DNA from: Streptacidiphilus melanogenes
GTDB taxonomy: Bacteria; Actinomycetota; Actinomycetes; Streptomycetales; Streptomycetaceae
DNA length: 64,000 nucleotides
Direction of reading: 5' to 3'
NCBI RefSeq assembly: GCF_000787835.1
Contig: NZ_BBPP01000005.1
Coordinates: 135,315 to 199,314 of the forward strand
Shown: in pieces, positions 51,815 to 61,245 of the stretch
Layout of the letters: each line of letters begins with the position of its first letter
Numbering within the stretch: the first letter of the stretch is position 1
Program-made: the position numbers and the translations under genes
The notes under the pieces: model-generated
The model's database searches: none
What the model saw: the letters and a program-made list of their open reading frames with translations, nothing else
What the model was told of the DNA's origin: nothing

Positions 51815-53983
51815 TCACGCCCCGCCCGGACCGCCCTCCGCCAGGCCGTCGTAGAGGCCCTGGGCGAACTGCTCTCCCAGCCGCGCGGCTTGGTGCAGCG
51901 CCTGCTCGAACTCGGCGACGGCGCGGAAGCGCGCGCCGTAGCGTCGCTGCTCGGACAGCGGCAGGCGCGGCAGCTGGAGCCGGCGGGCGTCGAGGCGGGT
52001 GGACGTGCCCGTGAAGGTCGACGCCTGGCGGCTGTTCGCGGTGGAACGCAGGAAGCCGGCGAGGAACCACGGGTCGACCACGTCGGGTGCCGGGCGCAGC
52101 AGTTGGTGGCCGCGCTCCAAGGGCACCCCGGCTTCGGCCTCGGCCACGACGCGGATGCCGCCGCCCTCCTGGCCGTGCACCGGCACGACCACGTCCCCCG
52201 CGCGGGTCAGCGGCGCGTTGCCGGCGGCGGTGCCGGAGGTGCCGCCTCCGGCGGTGAGCAGGGAGAGCGCGCCCGCGCGGGCGAGCTCGCCGACGCTGGT
52301 AGCGGGCCACCCGCCGGGGCGCGCACCGCCGACGGCGGCCTCGACGACCTCACCGGTGGCGGGCAGCAGCGACGCCCGCCCGAGCGCGTCGACGAGCTGC
52401 TCGCGCAGCCCGTCGAGCCCGACGGCCCCGCCGTCCACGGCGGTCGGCGGCAGATGACGGGCCGGCGTGAGGTCGACCTCGTCGTCCAGCAGCTCGACGA
52501 CGGGCACCACCCGGCTCACGCCGGGCCGCTCGACGCCCGGTCGTTCGGCACCTGCGCCTGCCCCGACCCCGGGTGCGGCCCCCATCGTCTCGGTCGGCTC
52601 CGTCCCCTGCACCTGTGCCCGGCGGCCCCGGGCCTGCGTCGCGCCCTGGGCCTGCGCCGCGTCCTGAGCGCGCGTCGCGCCCTGGGTCTGCGCCGTGCCC
52701 CCGGTTTGTGCCGCCCCTCCGGCCGCCTGCGCCACCGCCTGGGCGACGGAGCCGCCGGTCGGTGCAGCCTGCCCCGTGTGGGTCGTGCCCCCGGCATCGG
52801 CCGCCTGCTCCGCCGCGTGCCAGGCTGTCAGCGCGGCGTGGCGGGCCTCCGGCCAGGAGAGAGCGGCTGTTTCGACGAGCAGCAGGCCTTGCCCGGTGGG
52901 GGTGCCTGCGGCGGTCGGGCGACGCAGGATCCAGACGTGCAACGGGATCCCGTACGGCGGGGCGGCTCCGGCCGGGAGGGCGATGACGGCCCGTAGTGTG
53001 CCGCGGCGCAGCAGGTCGGCACGGATGCGGCGGCCGGACCGCCGGGATGCGGCGGCCGGAGGCATCAGCACCACGACGGTGCCGCCCTCGCGGGCATGCG
53101 CCAGCGCGTGCTGCACCCAGGCGAGTTCGGACTCGGTGCGCGGCGGCAGGCCGTACTCCCAGCGGGAGTCGTAGGCGAGCTCCTCGTGGCCCCAGTTCCG
53201 CTCGTTGAACGGCGGGTGGCACAGTACGACGTCGGCCCCTGGCGCGTGCGGCGGACGGCCGAAGGCGTCCGCCCGCAGGCTGTCGCCGGTCCGCACGTCC
53301 ACCGATCCGCGCGGAACCGCCATGCCCCCGAGGCCCTGCGCGGCAAGCGTCAGGCGGAGTTCGGCGAGAGCCGCGAGCTCCGGCTCGGCGTCCTGGCCGC
53401 AGAGACGGGCGTCTGGGTTCCGCGTGCGGGCCGCTTCGAGGAGGCCGCCGAAGCCGCACGCCGGGTCGAGGACCTCGGTCGCCGAGCCGCCCAGATCGGC
53501 CATGAGCGCCGACAGTTCGGGCGGCGTCGAGGCGTACTGGCGTGAGACGGACTCGAGTTGACGGCCCAGCAGGAAGGCGAACGCCTCGGCGGGGCCGGCC
53601 TCCTCCGCCAGTTCGAGCCCCCTCGTCAACAGCGGGGTGCCCGCCGCCCCCGGATCGGGGCCCAGAGTGAGCGCGGAGCCGAGCCGGATCAGGGCGGCGG
53701 AGGGGCCGATCGGGTACTGCTCGACCTCCTGCCAGGCCCGTTCGCGCAGGGGGACCTGCGTGAGCTTGCCCTGGGCGCGCAGCCAGCCCTCCACCTCGGC
53801 GAGGTCGAACGTCGGGCTGCTGGGCGTGCCGCCGACGGGTTTGGGGAAGTCGGCGTGACGCCGGCGCCAGTTGCTGACCGCGGCCGGGCCGACCCCCGCC
53901 AGGCGGGCGATCGCCGTGGCGGTCACCTCGGCCTGTCGCGGCGGCTGCTGTGCGGGCTGACGGGCCTTGCGCGGCTGGGCCAT
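51815..53983 (-). CDS. orphan N6-adenine DNA methylase fused to HTH and specificity-like domains
   Basis: Protein of 722 residues from ATG 53983. A DNA-binding head (VTATAIARLAGVGPAAVSNWRRRHADFPKPVGGTP) is followed by a type I-style methylase: motif I VLDPACGFGGLLEA (about 190), and motif IV as CHPPF where NPPF is usual. An Ala/Gly/Gln/Thr low-complexity linker (about 410-510) leads to a target-recognition-like half (GVPLERGHQLLRPAPDVVDPWFLAGFLRSTANSRQ). No restriction subunit is adjacent. The His substitution, which I recall in related Streptomyces proteins, makes catalysis uncertain; a regulatory DNA-binding role is possible. Confidence 0.85.
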   Translation of the reverse strand: MAQPRKARQPAQQPPRQAEVTATAIARLAGVGPAAVSNWRRRHADFPKPVGGTPSSPTFDLAEVEGWLRAQGKLTQVPLRERAWQEVEQYPIGPSAALIRLGSALTLGPDPGAAGTPLLTRGLELAEEAGPAEAFAFLLGRQLESVSRQYASTPPELSALMADLGGSATEVLDPACGFGGLLEAARTRNPDARLCGQDAEPELAALAELRLTLAAQGLGGMAVPRGSVDVRTGDSLRADAFGRPPHAPGADVVLCHPPFNERNWGHEELAYDSRWEYGLPPRTESELAWVQHALAHAREGGTVVVLMPPAAASRRSGRRIRADLLRRGTLRAVIALPAGAAPPYGIPLHVWILRRPTAAGTPTGQGLLLVETAALSWPEARHAALTAWHAAEQAADAGGTTHTGQAAPTGGSVAQAVAQAAGGAAQTGGTAQTQGATRAQDAAQAQGATQARGRRAQVQGTEPTETMGAAPGVGAGAGAERPGVERPGVSRVVPVVELLDDEVDLTPARHLPPTAVDGGAVGLDGLREQLVDALGRASLLPATGEVVEAAVGGARPGGWPATSVGELARAGALSLLTAGGGTSGTAAGNAPLTRAGDVVVPVHGQEGGGIRVVAEAEAGVPLERGHQLLRPAPDVVDPWFLAGFLRSTANSRQASTFTGTSTRLDARRLQLPRLPLSEQRRYGARFRAVAEFEQALHQAARLGEQFAQGLYDGLAEGGPGGA

Positions 53984-54118
53984 CTCACGCCTCCTTCGGG
54001 ATCCCCCCGTGGATCCGCGGCGATCATACACACCGAACCTTGATTTCACGCTTCACACACATGACCCGTGTTGACTGACTTAACAGCTCATGCTGTGATT
54101 CTCTCGCTGCACACGAGA

Positions 54119-54137
54119 AGCGCTCGATGCGAGCGCT
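54119..54137. promoter_or_regulatory. inverted repeat before the lipoprotein gene
   Basis: AGCGCTCG-ATG-CGAGCGCT is a perfect 8+8 inverted repeat, 59 bp before the lipoprotein start. Upstream, TTGACT (54071-54076) and TGTGAT (54094-54099) at 17-bp spacing form a plausible vegetative promoter. Confidence 0.45.
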
Positions 54138-54196
54138 CACGGCGTGTGTTCTGCGCCCTCACCTGCCATCCCCCAGCTCGGAAGAGGCGTCCCGCC

Positions 54197-54940
54197 ATGA
54201 CCCCCCACGTTCGTCGCGTGCTCGCCGCCGCTCTGTGCGCCGGAGCCGCCCTGGCCCTGACGGCCTGCTCCTCCGCCGGCGGCACGGCGACCGCCGGCAC
54301 GGCCGCTCCGGCTGCCGCCACGTCGTCGCCCACCGCCACGGCGGACCCCGACGCGGGCCTGCCCGACGGCACCAAGATGACCGGCTGGCTGCTGCCCGCG
54401 AGTGCGGTCCCGACCCTCAAGGCCGACAGTCAGGCCGCGGAGAACTCCGCCGACACCTACGTGAAGCCGACCGACACGACGATCCCCAGGGCGAAGGCCT
54501 GCGACCAGCTGGGCGCGACGAACTGGATGGAGGCGGGCGGAATCGGCCCTTCGTCCACCGCGGGCGACGACTTCGCCGACGAGTACGGCAACGAGTACTA
54601 CCAGCAGCTCAACGCCTATCGGACGACCCGTGCCGCACAGGAGTTCGCCGCCCTGACGAAGGTCTTCGCCGAGTGCAAGGCCTTCCCTGCCAAGGTCGCC
54701 GGCAACTCCTACACGATGCACCTCAAGACCAGGACCCTCACCGGCCTCGGCGACGAGGCCGTCGAGGCGGTCATGTCCTCGCCCGACATCCAGGGCGGTA
54801 CGACGCTGGTCGTGATCCGCTCGGGCAAGATCCTGGTCACGACGATGTACGACGACCAGAACGGCAGCGGCGCCAAGGCGCTGACCCTGGCGCGCCGCCT
54901 GCTGAAGAACGTCCCCGCGGCACCGGCCGACGCCGGCTGA
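54197..54940 (+). CDS. lipoprotein, unknown function
   Basis: Protein of 247 residues. Signal peptide and lipobox are clear (VLAAALCAGAALALTAC), then a Ser/Ala/Thr linker. The mature domain (about 60-240) contains SAVPTLKADSQAAENSADTYVKPTD, two cysteines (CDQLG, ECKAFP) and a final VVIRSGKILVTTMYDDQN strand, resembling PknH-like extracellular sensor folds of actinobacteria. Function unknown. It ends in a bidirectional terminator. Confidence 0.75.
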   Translation: MTPHVRRVLAAALCAGAALALTACSSAGGTATAGTAAPAAATSSPTATADPDAGLPDGTKMTGWLLPASAVPTLKADSQAAENSADTYVKPTDTTIPRAKACDQLGATNWMEAGGIGPSSTAGDDFADEYGNEYYQQLNAYRTTRAAQEFAALTKVFAECKAFPAKVAGNSYTMHLKTRTLTGLGDEAVEAVMSSPDIQGGTTLVVIRSGKILVTTMYDDQNGSGAKALTLARRLLKNVPAAPADAG

Positions 54941-54952
54941 CGGCTCGGTCGA

Positions 54953-54987
54953 CCGTCCTGAGCGCACGGGGGTAGCGCTCAGGACGG
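54953..54987. terminator. bidirectional terminator
   Basis: Perfect 13-bp stem CCGTCCTGAGCGC / GCGCTCAGGACGG with a 9-base loop between two convergent genes, serving both. Confidence 0.85.
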
Positions 54988-55021
54988 TTGCCGCCGCGGG
55001 GGCTCGTCGGCCCCGCGCGGG

Positions 55022-55999
55022 CTACGGCAGCAGCACCGTCTTGCCGACGGTCTCGCGTCGCTCGATCGCCCGGTGTGCGGCGTCGGCGTCCGGGAGCGGG
55101 AACGTCGCGCCGACGAACGGCCGCAGCCTGCCCGCCGCCGCCAGGCCGAGCGCCGTACGCGTCTGCCGCAGCTGCGCCTCGGGGCCGCGCGGCCCGACCG
55201 GCGGGCCCCAGTAGGAGAGCACCTCGACGCCCCGCCCCGCCGCCTCCTCCGCGCCCAGCTCGGTGACCGCCCCGGAGGCGAAGCCGAAGGTCACGAACCG
55301 CCCACCCGGACCCAGCAGTTCGAAGGCCTCCCGCCCCACGCTGCCGCCCACGCCGTCGAAGACCACGCTCACCTTCGCGGCCCCCAGCGCGGCCGACCAA
55401 CCGGGAGCACCGTAGTCCAGCACCGTGTCCGCCCCGAACTCCTCGGCCAGGCGCAGCTTCCGCGAGCCACGGGCCAGCCCGATCACCCGGGACGCCCCCG
55501 CCGCGCGGGCCAGTTGGAGCAGCAGCACCCCCACCGCCCCAGCCGCCGACTCCACCAACACCACGTCGTCCGGGCCGACGCCCGCGAGTTCGTCCAGCGC
55601 CACCGCGGTCCGCCCGGTGCCCAGCAGCGAGACGGCCTCGGCCGCGCTCAGGCCGTCGGGGACGGGATGAGCCGCCGCCGCGTCCAGCACGGCGAGCTCC
55701 GCGTAGCCGCCCGCCCGAGGAGTCTGCCCAGCGACCAGGCTCCCGAGCAGAGCCGGGTCCGCGCCCGTTCCGACGGCCACCACCTCGCCTGACACCTCCC
55801 GGCCCGGCGTCCAGGGCAGCGCGGCGGGCGCGAGCGGCGTTCCCGCCAGCGCTCCGGAGCGGACCTGTGTCTCGACGAACTGCACCCCGGCGGCCGCGAC
55901 CCGCACCAGCACCTGCCCGTCCCCGGGCTCCGGATCCGTCACGGCCTCCAGCCGCAGCACCTCCGGCCCGCCGTACTCCCGCAGCACGCTCGCCCGCAC
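55022..55999 (-). CDS. zinc-independent quinone oxidoreductase (MDR superfamily)
   Basis: NADPH-dependent medium-chain reductase of 325 residues from GTG 55999. Landmarks are LREYGGPEVLRLE, GREVSGEVVAVG, the VLVESAAGAVGVLLLQLARAAGA nucleotide-binding turn and DTVLDY. Structural-zinc cysteines are absent, placing it with QOR-type quinone reductases. Substrate not determinable. Confidence 0.9.
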   Translation of the reverse strand: MRASVLREYGGPEVLRLEAVTDPEPGDGQVLVRVAAAGVQFVETQVRSGALAGTPLAPAALPWTPGREVSGEVVAVGTGADPALLGSLVAGQTPRAGGYAELAVLDAAAAHPVPDGLSAAEAVSLLGTGRTAVALDELAGVGPDDVVLVESAAGAVGVLLLQLARAAGASRVIGLARGSRKLRLAEEFGADTVLDYGAPGWSAALGAAKVSVVFDGVGGSVGREAFELLGPGGRFVTFGFASGAVTELGAEEAAGRGVEVLSYWGPPVGPRGPEAQLRQTRTALGLAAAGRLRPFVGATFPLPDADAAHRAIERRETVGKTVLLP

Positions 56000-56233
56000 G
56001 GTCCACTCCCTCGACTCGAATCGTCCTCGTCCCGCTACCGATGCCCGAGGCTAGGCGGGACCGCGCGGCTGCCGCCTCGGTCCGCGGTCGCAGTCCGCCT
56101 CCGCCTTTGCGCCTCCGCCGCTGCACGTTCGCGTCTGCGCCTCCGCCTTTGCGCCTCCCCTGTCGGTCCCGCCGTTCCGGCCACGTCCACGGAATCCGAT
56201 CACCGGCGTGAACCGACCGCCTATGCTGCGGTC

Positions 56234-57400
56234 ATGAGCGACAGGCCGCTGCTGAACCGCCGACTGGCGGGCATGGGGACGACGATCTTCGCGGAGATGT
56301 CCGCGCTCGCCACCGCCACGGGCTCGATCAATCTGGGCCAGGGCTTCCCGGACACCGACGGTCCGCGCGAGATCGCCCAGGCCGCGGCCGACGCGGTGCT
56401 GGCGGGGCGGGGCAACCAGTACCCGCCGGGGCCCGGCATCCCGGAGCTGCGCGCCGCGATCGCCGAACACCAGCGGCGCTTCCACGGCCTCGGCTACGAC
56501 CCCGACACCGAGGTGCTGGTGACCGCCGGCGCGACCGAGGCCCTCGCCGCCGCGCTGCTGGCCCTGCTGGAGCCGGGCGACGAGGTGATCGCCTTCGAGC
56601 CGTTCTACGACTCCTACGCCGCCTGCATCGCCATGGCCGGGGCCACCCGCGTGCCCCTGACGCTGCGCGCGCCGTCCTTCCGTCCGGACCTGGACCGGCT
56701 CCGTGCGCTGATCACGCCGCGCACCCGGCTGCTGCTGCTCAACTCCCCGCACAACCCGACCGGCATGGTGCTGACCGGCGACGAGCTCGCCGCCATCGCC
56801 GCACTTGCCGTCGAGCACGACCTGCTGGTCGTCACGGACGAGGTCTACGAGCACCTGGTCTTCGCCCCGGCCGCGCACCGGCCGCTCGCCTCGTTCCCTG
56901 GCATGCGCGAGCGGACGGTCTCCATCTCCTCGGCCGGCAAGACCTTCTCCTTCACGGGCTGGAAGGTCGGCTGGGTCACCGGCACGCCCGAGCTCGTCGC
57001 CGCGGTCCGCACCGCCAAGCAGTACCTGACGTACGTCAGCGCCGGCCCCTTCCAGTACGCCGTCGCGGACGCGCTCCGCCTGCCGGACTCCTACTTCACC
57101 ACCCTCCGCGCCGACCTCACGCGCAAGCGCGACCTCCTCGCGGACGGCCTGCGCGCAGCGGGTTTCGAGGTCTACGAACCCCAGGGCACGTACTTCATCA
57201 CCACCGACATCGCCCCCTTCGGGGAGAAGGACGCCTACGCCTTCTGCCGCGAACTCCCGGCCCGCTGCGGCGTGGTGGCCATCCCCAACTCCGTCTTCTA
57301 CGACGACCCCGACGCGGGCCGCTCCCAGGTGCGCTTCACCTTCTGCAAGCAGGACCACGTCCTGGAGGACGCCGCCTCCCGCCTCGCCGCGCTGCATTGA
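56234..57400 (+). CDS. class I/II pyridoxal-phosphate aminotransferase
   Basis: Enzyme of 388 residues from ATG 56234. Fold I motifs are all present: NLGQGFPDTDGP, GNQYPPGPGIPELR, TAGATEALAAALL, LLNSPHNPTGMVL, VTDEVYEHL, and the PLP lysine in SISSAGKTFSFTGWKVGW (about residue 237). The set resembles kynurenine/methionine aminotransferases (YbdL type) and N-succinyl-DAP aminotransferase DapC of actinobacteria. It is alone, tail-to-tail with the MFS gene at a 30-bp gap. In the 234 bp upstream, TCCGCCTTTGCGCCTCC occurs twice as a direct repeat (about 56100-56160). Confidence 0.93.
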   Translation: MSDRPLLNRRLAGMGTTIFAEMSALATATGSINLGQGFPDTDGPREIAQAAADAVLAGRGNQYPPGPGIPELRAAIAEHQRRFHGLGYDPDTEVLVTAGATEALAAALLALLEPGDEVIAFEPFYDSYAACIAMAGATRVPLTLRAPSFRPDLDRLRALITPRTRLLLLNSPHNPTGMVLTGDELAAIAALAVEHDLLVVTDEVYEHLVFAPAAHRPLASFPGMRERTVSISSAGKTFSFTGWKVGWVTGTPELVAAVRTAKQYLTYVSAGPFQYAVADALRLPDSYFTTLRADLTRKRDLLADGLRAAGFEVYEPQGTYFITTDIAPFGEKDAYAFCRELPARCGVVAIPNSVFYDDPDAGRSQVRFTFCKQDHVLEDAASRLAALH

Positions 57401-57430
57401 GACCGGCCACTGAGACCGGCCCGCGCTGCG

Positions 57431-58864
57431 TCAGCGGGCGATGTTGTCCGCGGGCGCACCGGCCACCTCGGAGGTGGCCACCGGGGTGGCCGGGGCGGTG
57501 CTGTGGGGGCGGCGAACGGCGAGGAGGACGAGCAGGCCGGCGACGAGGCCGGTGATGCCCGCCGTCAGGAAGACGGGGTGGAGGCCGGCGGCGAAGGCCG
57601 AGCGCGCGGAGTGGCCGTGGGCGTGCTGCTGGAAGATCGTGCCGAGGACGGCGATGCCGAGGGCGTAGCCGAGCTGCCGGGAGGTGTTGAGGGCGCCGGA
57701 GGCCATGCCCGCGCGCTGCGGCGCGACGGAGCCCAGGGCGGTCGCCATCAGCGTCGGGGTGGACAGGCCGACGCCGACGCCGGTGACGAGCATGCCGGGC
57801 AGCAGCGCGGACCAGCCGGAGGTCGCGGAGACGGCGGTGAGCAGCAGCGTGCCGGTACCGATGAACAGCAGGCCCACACCGATGGGGAGTTGCGGCGGGA
57901 ACCGGTGCAGGGAACGGCCGGTGGCCAGGGCGACGACGAAGGCGGTCGCGGCCATCGGCGAGACGGCCAGACCCGCGTCCAGGGGTGAGAGGCCAAGGGC
58001 CTGCTGGAGCCAGAGCGAGGTGTAGGTCAGCTCGGCGAACGCCGCCGCGTTCATCAGCAGGCCGCCGACCAGCAGGCCCGTGAAGCTGCGGTTGCGCAGC
58101 AGCGACAGGTCCAGCAACGGGCGGCGGACCCGCAGTTCGACCACGGTGAAGACGATCAGCGCGGCGGCGGCGCCGCTCAGGGAGACCTGGACGACCGTGC
58201 TGCCCCAGCCGTGGCTTCCGCTCTCGATCAGTCCGTAGGTCAGCGCTGCGGCGAAGACGGTGAAGGCGAGTGCCCCGGCCGCGTCCACGCGGCCCTCGAC
58301 GGCCTGCGGACGCGGCAGCCTCAGGCCCTTGCCCAGCGTCATGGTGAGCGCGACGGCCGCGATCGGCAGGTTGACCAGGAAGATGGAACGCCAGCCGAAC
58401 TGGTCGGTGAGCAGCCCGCCGAGGACGGGGCCGACGGCGGCGGCCGCGCCGTTGACGGCGCCCCAGACGCCGAACGCGGCGCCCCGGTCGCGCCCCTGGT
58501 AGGCGCCGGCTATCAGGGCCGTGGTGGAGGTCATCATGGCGGCCCCGCCGACGCCCTGGACGGCGCGGGCGGTGATGAGCGTGGCCGCGTCCGGGGCGAG
58601 CGCGCACACGAGTGAGGCGGCCGCGAAGAGCACCAGGCCGGAGAGGTAGAGCCGGCGGTGGCCGAGCCGGTCCCCGAACGAGCCGCAGACCATCAGCAGC
58701 GCGGCCAGCGTCAGCGCGTAGATGTCCACCACCCACTGCAGGGAGGTGAACGACGAGTTCAGGTCGGCGGACATCTTGGGAAGGGCGACGTTCACGATGC
58801 TGACGTCGACGAGCAGCATGAAGGCGCCGAGGCAGATGGCTGTGAGCGGTATCCACTTACGCAC
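57431..58864 (-). CDS. MFS drug:proton antiporter, DHA2 family
   Basis: Exporter of 477 residues with fourteen hydrophobic segments from GTG 58864. The first helix IPLTAICLGAFMLLVDVSIVNVALP and the motif GDRLGHRRLYLSG between helices 2 and 3 are typical of DHA2 proteins, as is GVGGAAMMTSTTALIAGAY. It would expel drugs or metabolites. Divergent from the Lrp regulator, its probable controller, across 222 bp. Confidence 0.92.
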   Translation of the reverse strand: MRKWIPLTAICLGAFMLLVDVSIVNVALPKMSADLNSSFTSLQWVVDIYALTLAALLMVCGSFGDRLGHRRLYLSGLVLFAAASLVCALAPDAATLITARAVQGVGGAAMMTSTTALIAGAYQGRDRGAAFGVWGAVNGAAAAVGPVLGGLLTDQFGWRSIFLVNLPIAAVALTMTLGKGLRLPRPQAVEGRVDAAGALAFTVFAAALTYGLIESGSHGWGSTVVQVSLSGAAAALIVFTVVELRVRRPLLDLSLLRNRSFTGLLVGGLLMNAAAFAELTYTSLWLQQALGLSPLDAGLAVSPMAATAFVVALATGRSLHRFPPQLPIGVGLLFIGTGTLLLTAVSATSGWSALLPGMLVTGVGVGLSTPTLMATALGSVAPQRAGMASGALNTSRQLGYALGIAVLGTIFQQHAHGHSARSAFAAGLHPVFLTAGITGLVAGLLVLLAVRRPHSTAPATPVATSEVAGAPADNIAR

Positions 58865-59086
58865 GGTGGGCTCCGGTTGAAAGGACTGGGCTTGGGTCGG
58901 TCACGGGATCGGGTCGGGCCCGCGGCGCCGGGTGAGGCGCCCCACGGGCGTGCCCCTGCGTGCCGCGGGGCTGACCGGTCTGATCCACAGGACCGGCCCT
59001 GGGTCTCAGCGTGCGCCCGGTCGGGGTCACAGGCCCCGCCATCACCCGCTGCTGCGGTGGATCTCGACATTCCGTAGCCTGGGAGG

Positions 59087-60169
59087 GTGGAATCCGACAT
59101 CGCCACCACGGTACGCGGCGGCGCCTTCGACCCGCTCGACCGCCAGTTGATCCAGGCGCTGCAGCTCGACGCGCGGGCGCCCTTCAGTCGTCTCGCCGAG
59201 CTGCTCGGCGTCTCCGACCAGACCGTCGCCCGGCGCTACGCCCGACTGCGGTCCACCGGGCTCCGCGTGCTGGGCCTCAGTTCGCCGGAGGCCCTCGGCG
59301 AGGTGCGCTGGATGGTGCGGGTGCAGTGCGCGCCCGCGGCGGCCATGGACCTGGCCGAGGCGCTGGCCCGGCGCCCGGACACGGCCTGGGTCAACGTCTG
59401 TTCCGGTGGCGCGGAGATCAACTGCTCCACCCGGGCGCACCCGGACCGCCACGACGACCTGCTGCTGCAGCGCCTGCCGCGGACGTCGGCCGTGGTGGGC
59501 ATCGTCGCGCACTGCGTGCTGCACACCTACTTCGGCGGGGCGCAGAGCCTCGCGCTCAAGTCCGGTGCGCTGGACGCCGAGCAGGTCGCGTGGCTGCGCG
59601 CGCAGTCCGGTGCGCCGGAGGTCGCGCCGGGCTCGTCCACGCCGGGACTGCCGATGGCGCTGGACGACGGCGACCGGCGGCTGTTCGCCGCGCTGGGCGC
59701 CGACGGCCGCGCCGGCTTCCCCGAACTCGCCGCCGCCACGGGCTGGTCGGCCAGCACGGTGCGCCGCCGGATGGACGAGCTGTACCGCTGCGGGGCGCTC
59801 TACTTCGACCTCGACCTCGACTGGCGGCGCTTCGGCGTGCAGGCGGTCACGGAGCTCTGGCTCGACGTGGCTCCGGCCGAACTGGCGGCCACGGGCGAGG
59901 CGTTGGCCACGCACCCGGAGATCGGCTACGTCGCGGCCGTCACCGGGCCGAGCAATCTCAACGCCGTCGTGCTCGGCGCTGACGTGTCGGCCCTCTACAC
60001 CTATCTGACCACCAGGATCGCCGCGTTGCCCGCGGTGCGGCGGATCGAGTCGGCGCCGGTGATGCGCACCGTGAAGGGCCCGGGGCCCTTGGTCACGCCG
60101 GTGCGGCCGAGCCGTCCGCGAACGGTGCGCCCGCGCGCGGCACGCCCGTCACGGCGAGCCGAAAGCTGA
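59087..60169 (+). CDS. Lrp/AsnC-family regulator with two HTH domains
   Basis: Protein of 360 residues from GTG 59087, about twice the usual Lrp length. Two AsnC-type helix-turn-helices are visible: LDRQLIQALQLDARAPFSRLAELLGVSDQTVARRYARLR (about 11-50) and LAAATGWSASTVRRRMDELYRCG (about 215-245). Each is followed by a ligand-binding-like region. The tail is Arg/Pro-rich (PSRPRTVRPRAARPSRRAES), and its last 77 bp overlap the convergent FHA gene. It likely regulates the divergent exporter. Confidence 0.9.
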   Translation: MESDIATTVRGGAFDPLDRQLIQALQLDARAPFSRLAELLGVSDQTVARRYARLRSTGLRVLGLSSPEALGEVRWMVRVQCAPAAAMDLAEALARRPDTAWVNVCSGGAEINCSTRAHPDRHDDLLLQRLPRTSAVVGIVAHCVLHTYFGGAQSLALKSGALDAEQVAWLRAQSGAPEVAPGSSTPGLPMALDDGDRRLFAALGADGRAGFPELAAATGWSASTVRRRMDELYRCGALYFDLDLDWRRFGVQAVTELWLDVAPAELAATGEALATHPEIGYVAAVTGPSNLNAVVLGADVSALYTYLTTRIAALPAVRRIESAPVMRTVKGPGPLVTPVRPSRPRTVRPRAARPSRRAES

Positions 60170-60761
60170 CGGAGCCGAAGCTCACCCGGTCGCCCGCACG
60201 CACGGGAACCGTGCCGATCACCCGCCAGCCGTTGACCTGGGTCCCGTTGGTCGAGCCCAGGTCGCGCAGCAGCCAGATGCCGCCTTCGAGCCGCAGTTCG
60301 GCGTGGACGCGGGAGACCGACTCGTCGCCGAGCTTGAGATCGCAACCGGGCAGCCGTCCGATCTTCACCGGCCCGGCCGGGTTGCGCGGCAGCGGCAATG
60401 CGGGCAACTGCGGCGTGCGCCAGGCGTTGTCGAGGCGCACCTTGAGGGTGGCGACAGCCTCGACGGCCCGGGTCAGGGCGCGGGTGAACGGCCCGTCGCT
60501 GGGCAGGTCCGCGGTGAGGGCGTCGAGTTCGTGCCGGGCGCGGGCGGCGAAGGCCAGCTCCATCCGGCGCAGGAAGGTGTCGTGGGAGAGCCGCCCCTGC
60601 ACGGCGTGCTCGCGCAGGCGGTCGACCACCCGCTCCCGGTCCGAATCGGAGAGGCGCTCGCCGGGCAGGTGCTCCTCCGGTGGGCTGTCCGGAAGGAGTT
60701 CGTCCATGCGGAGTACGGCGGTACGCGGTTCCGGTTGCGGTCGCGCGGCGGGGTTGCTCAT
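60093..60761 (-). CDS. DUF1707-FHA domain protein
   Basis: Protein of 222 residues from ATG 60761. A DUF1707 region (LSDSDRERVVDRLREHAVQGRLSHDTFLRRMELAFAARARHELDAL) precedes an FHA domain (about 130-210) with the phosphothreonine-site motifs GRLPGCDLKL, SVSRVHAEL and STNGTQVNG. FHA domains read Ser/Thr kinase output, so it may serve a kinase such as that at 49.5 kb. Its 3' end overlaps the convergent Lrp gene by 77 bp. Confidence 0.9.
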   Translation of the reverse strand: MSNPAARPQPEPRTAVLRMDELLPDSPPEEHLPGERLSDSDRERVVDRLREHAVQGRLSHDTFLRRMELAFAARARHELDALTADLPSDGPFTRALTRAVEAVATLKVRLDNAWRTPQLPALPLPRNPAGPVKIGRLPGCDLKLGDESVSRVHAELRLEGGIWLLRDLGSTNGTQVNGWRVIGTVPVRAGDRVSFGSVSFRLAVTGVPRAGAPFADGSAAPA

Positions 60762-61169
60762 GGAGCAGATTGTCATCTCTGCCGCCGGGCCCGTCCAGAT
60801 CCGTCGAAGGAGGGAGCGGGCGCGGTCGGGCTGACGACCCATGGCTCCGTTCGGGTGGCACACGGACGGGTGATCCTGAGGGTCCGAAAAATGCCGGATA
60901 TGCCCACAGAATGATCGCCCGGCACATGTCACCGAGATCGCAGGTGAGTTCACCGGGAATCGCGGCACGTCAAAGCCGTCTTCGCCAGGATGCCAGGAAA
61001 CTCGTTCCATTTGCGGGTCGGATGGGGGACCGGTGGCGAAAATGGGTAAATCCCCTACGGACACGGAGCATTCGTGCTTCGCTGCTCCCTGAGTCCCCGA
61101 ATGTCTCTCCGCCGCGGTGCCCCTTCGGTCCGTTCATGCCATTCATGCCGTTGACATGTCACTTCTTTG

Positions 61170-61190
61170 CCGTGTCGCGCCGTGACACGG
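61170..61190. promoter_or_regulatory. inverted repeat before the DUF2617 gene
   Basis: CCGTGTC-(N7)-GACACGG is a perfect 7+7 repeat, 55 bp before the start at 61246. Just upstream lie TTGACA (61151-61156) and two TTCATGCC copies (about 61134-61149). The 484-bp gap from the FHA gene shows no other feature. Confidence 0.5.
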
Positions 61191-61245
61191 CATGCCGGGG
61201 CCGCGCCCCGGCGTTGTCGAGTGACCCGAGTACGCGGAGCCGAGA

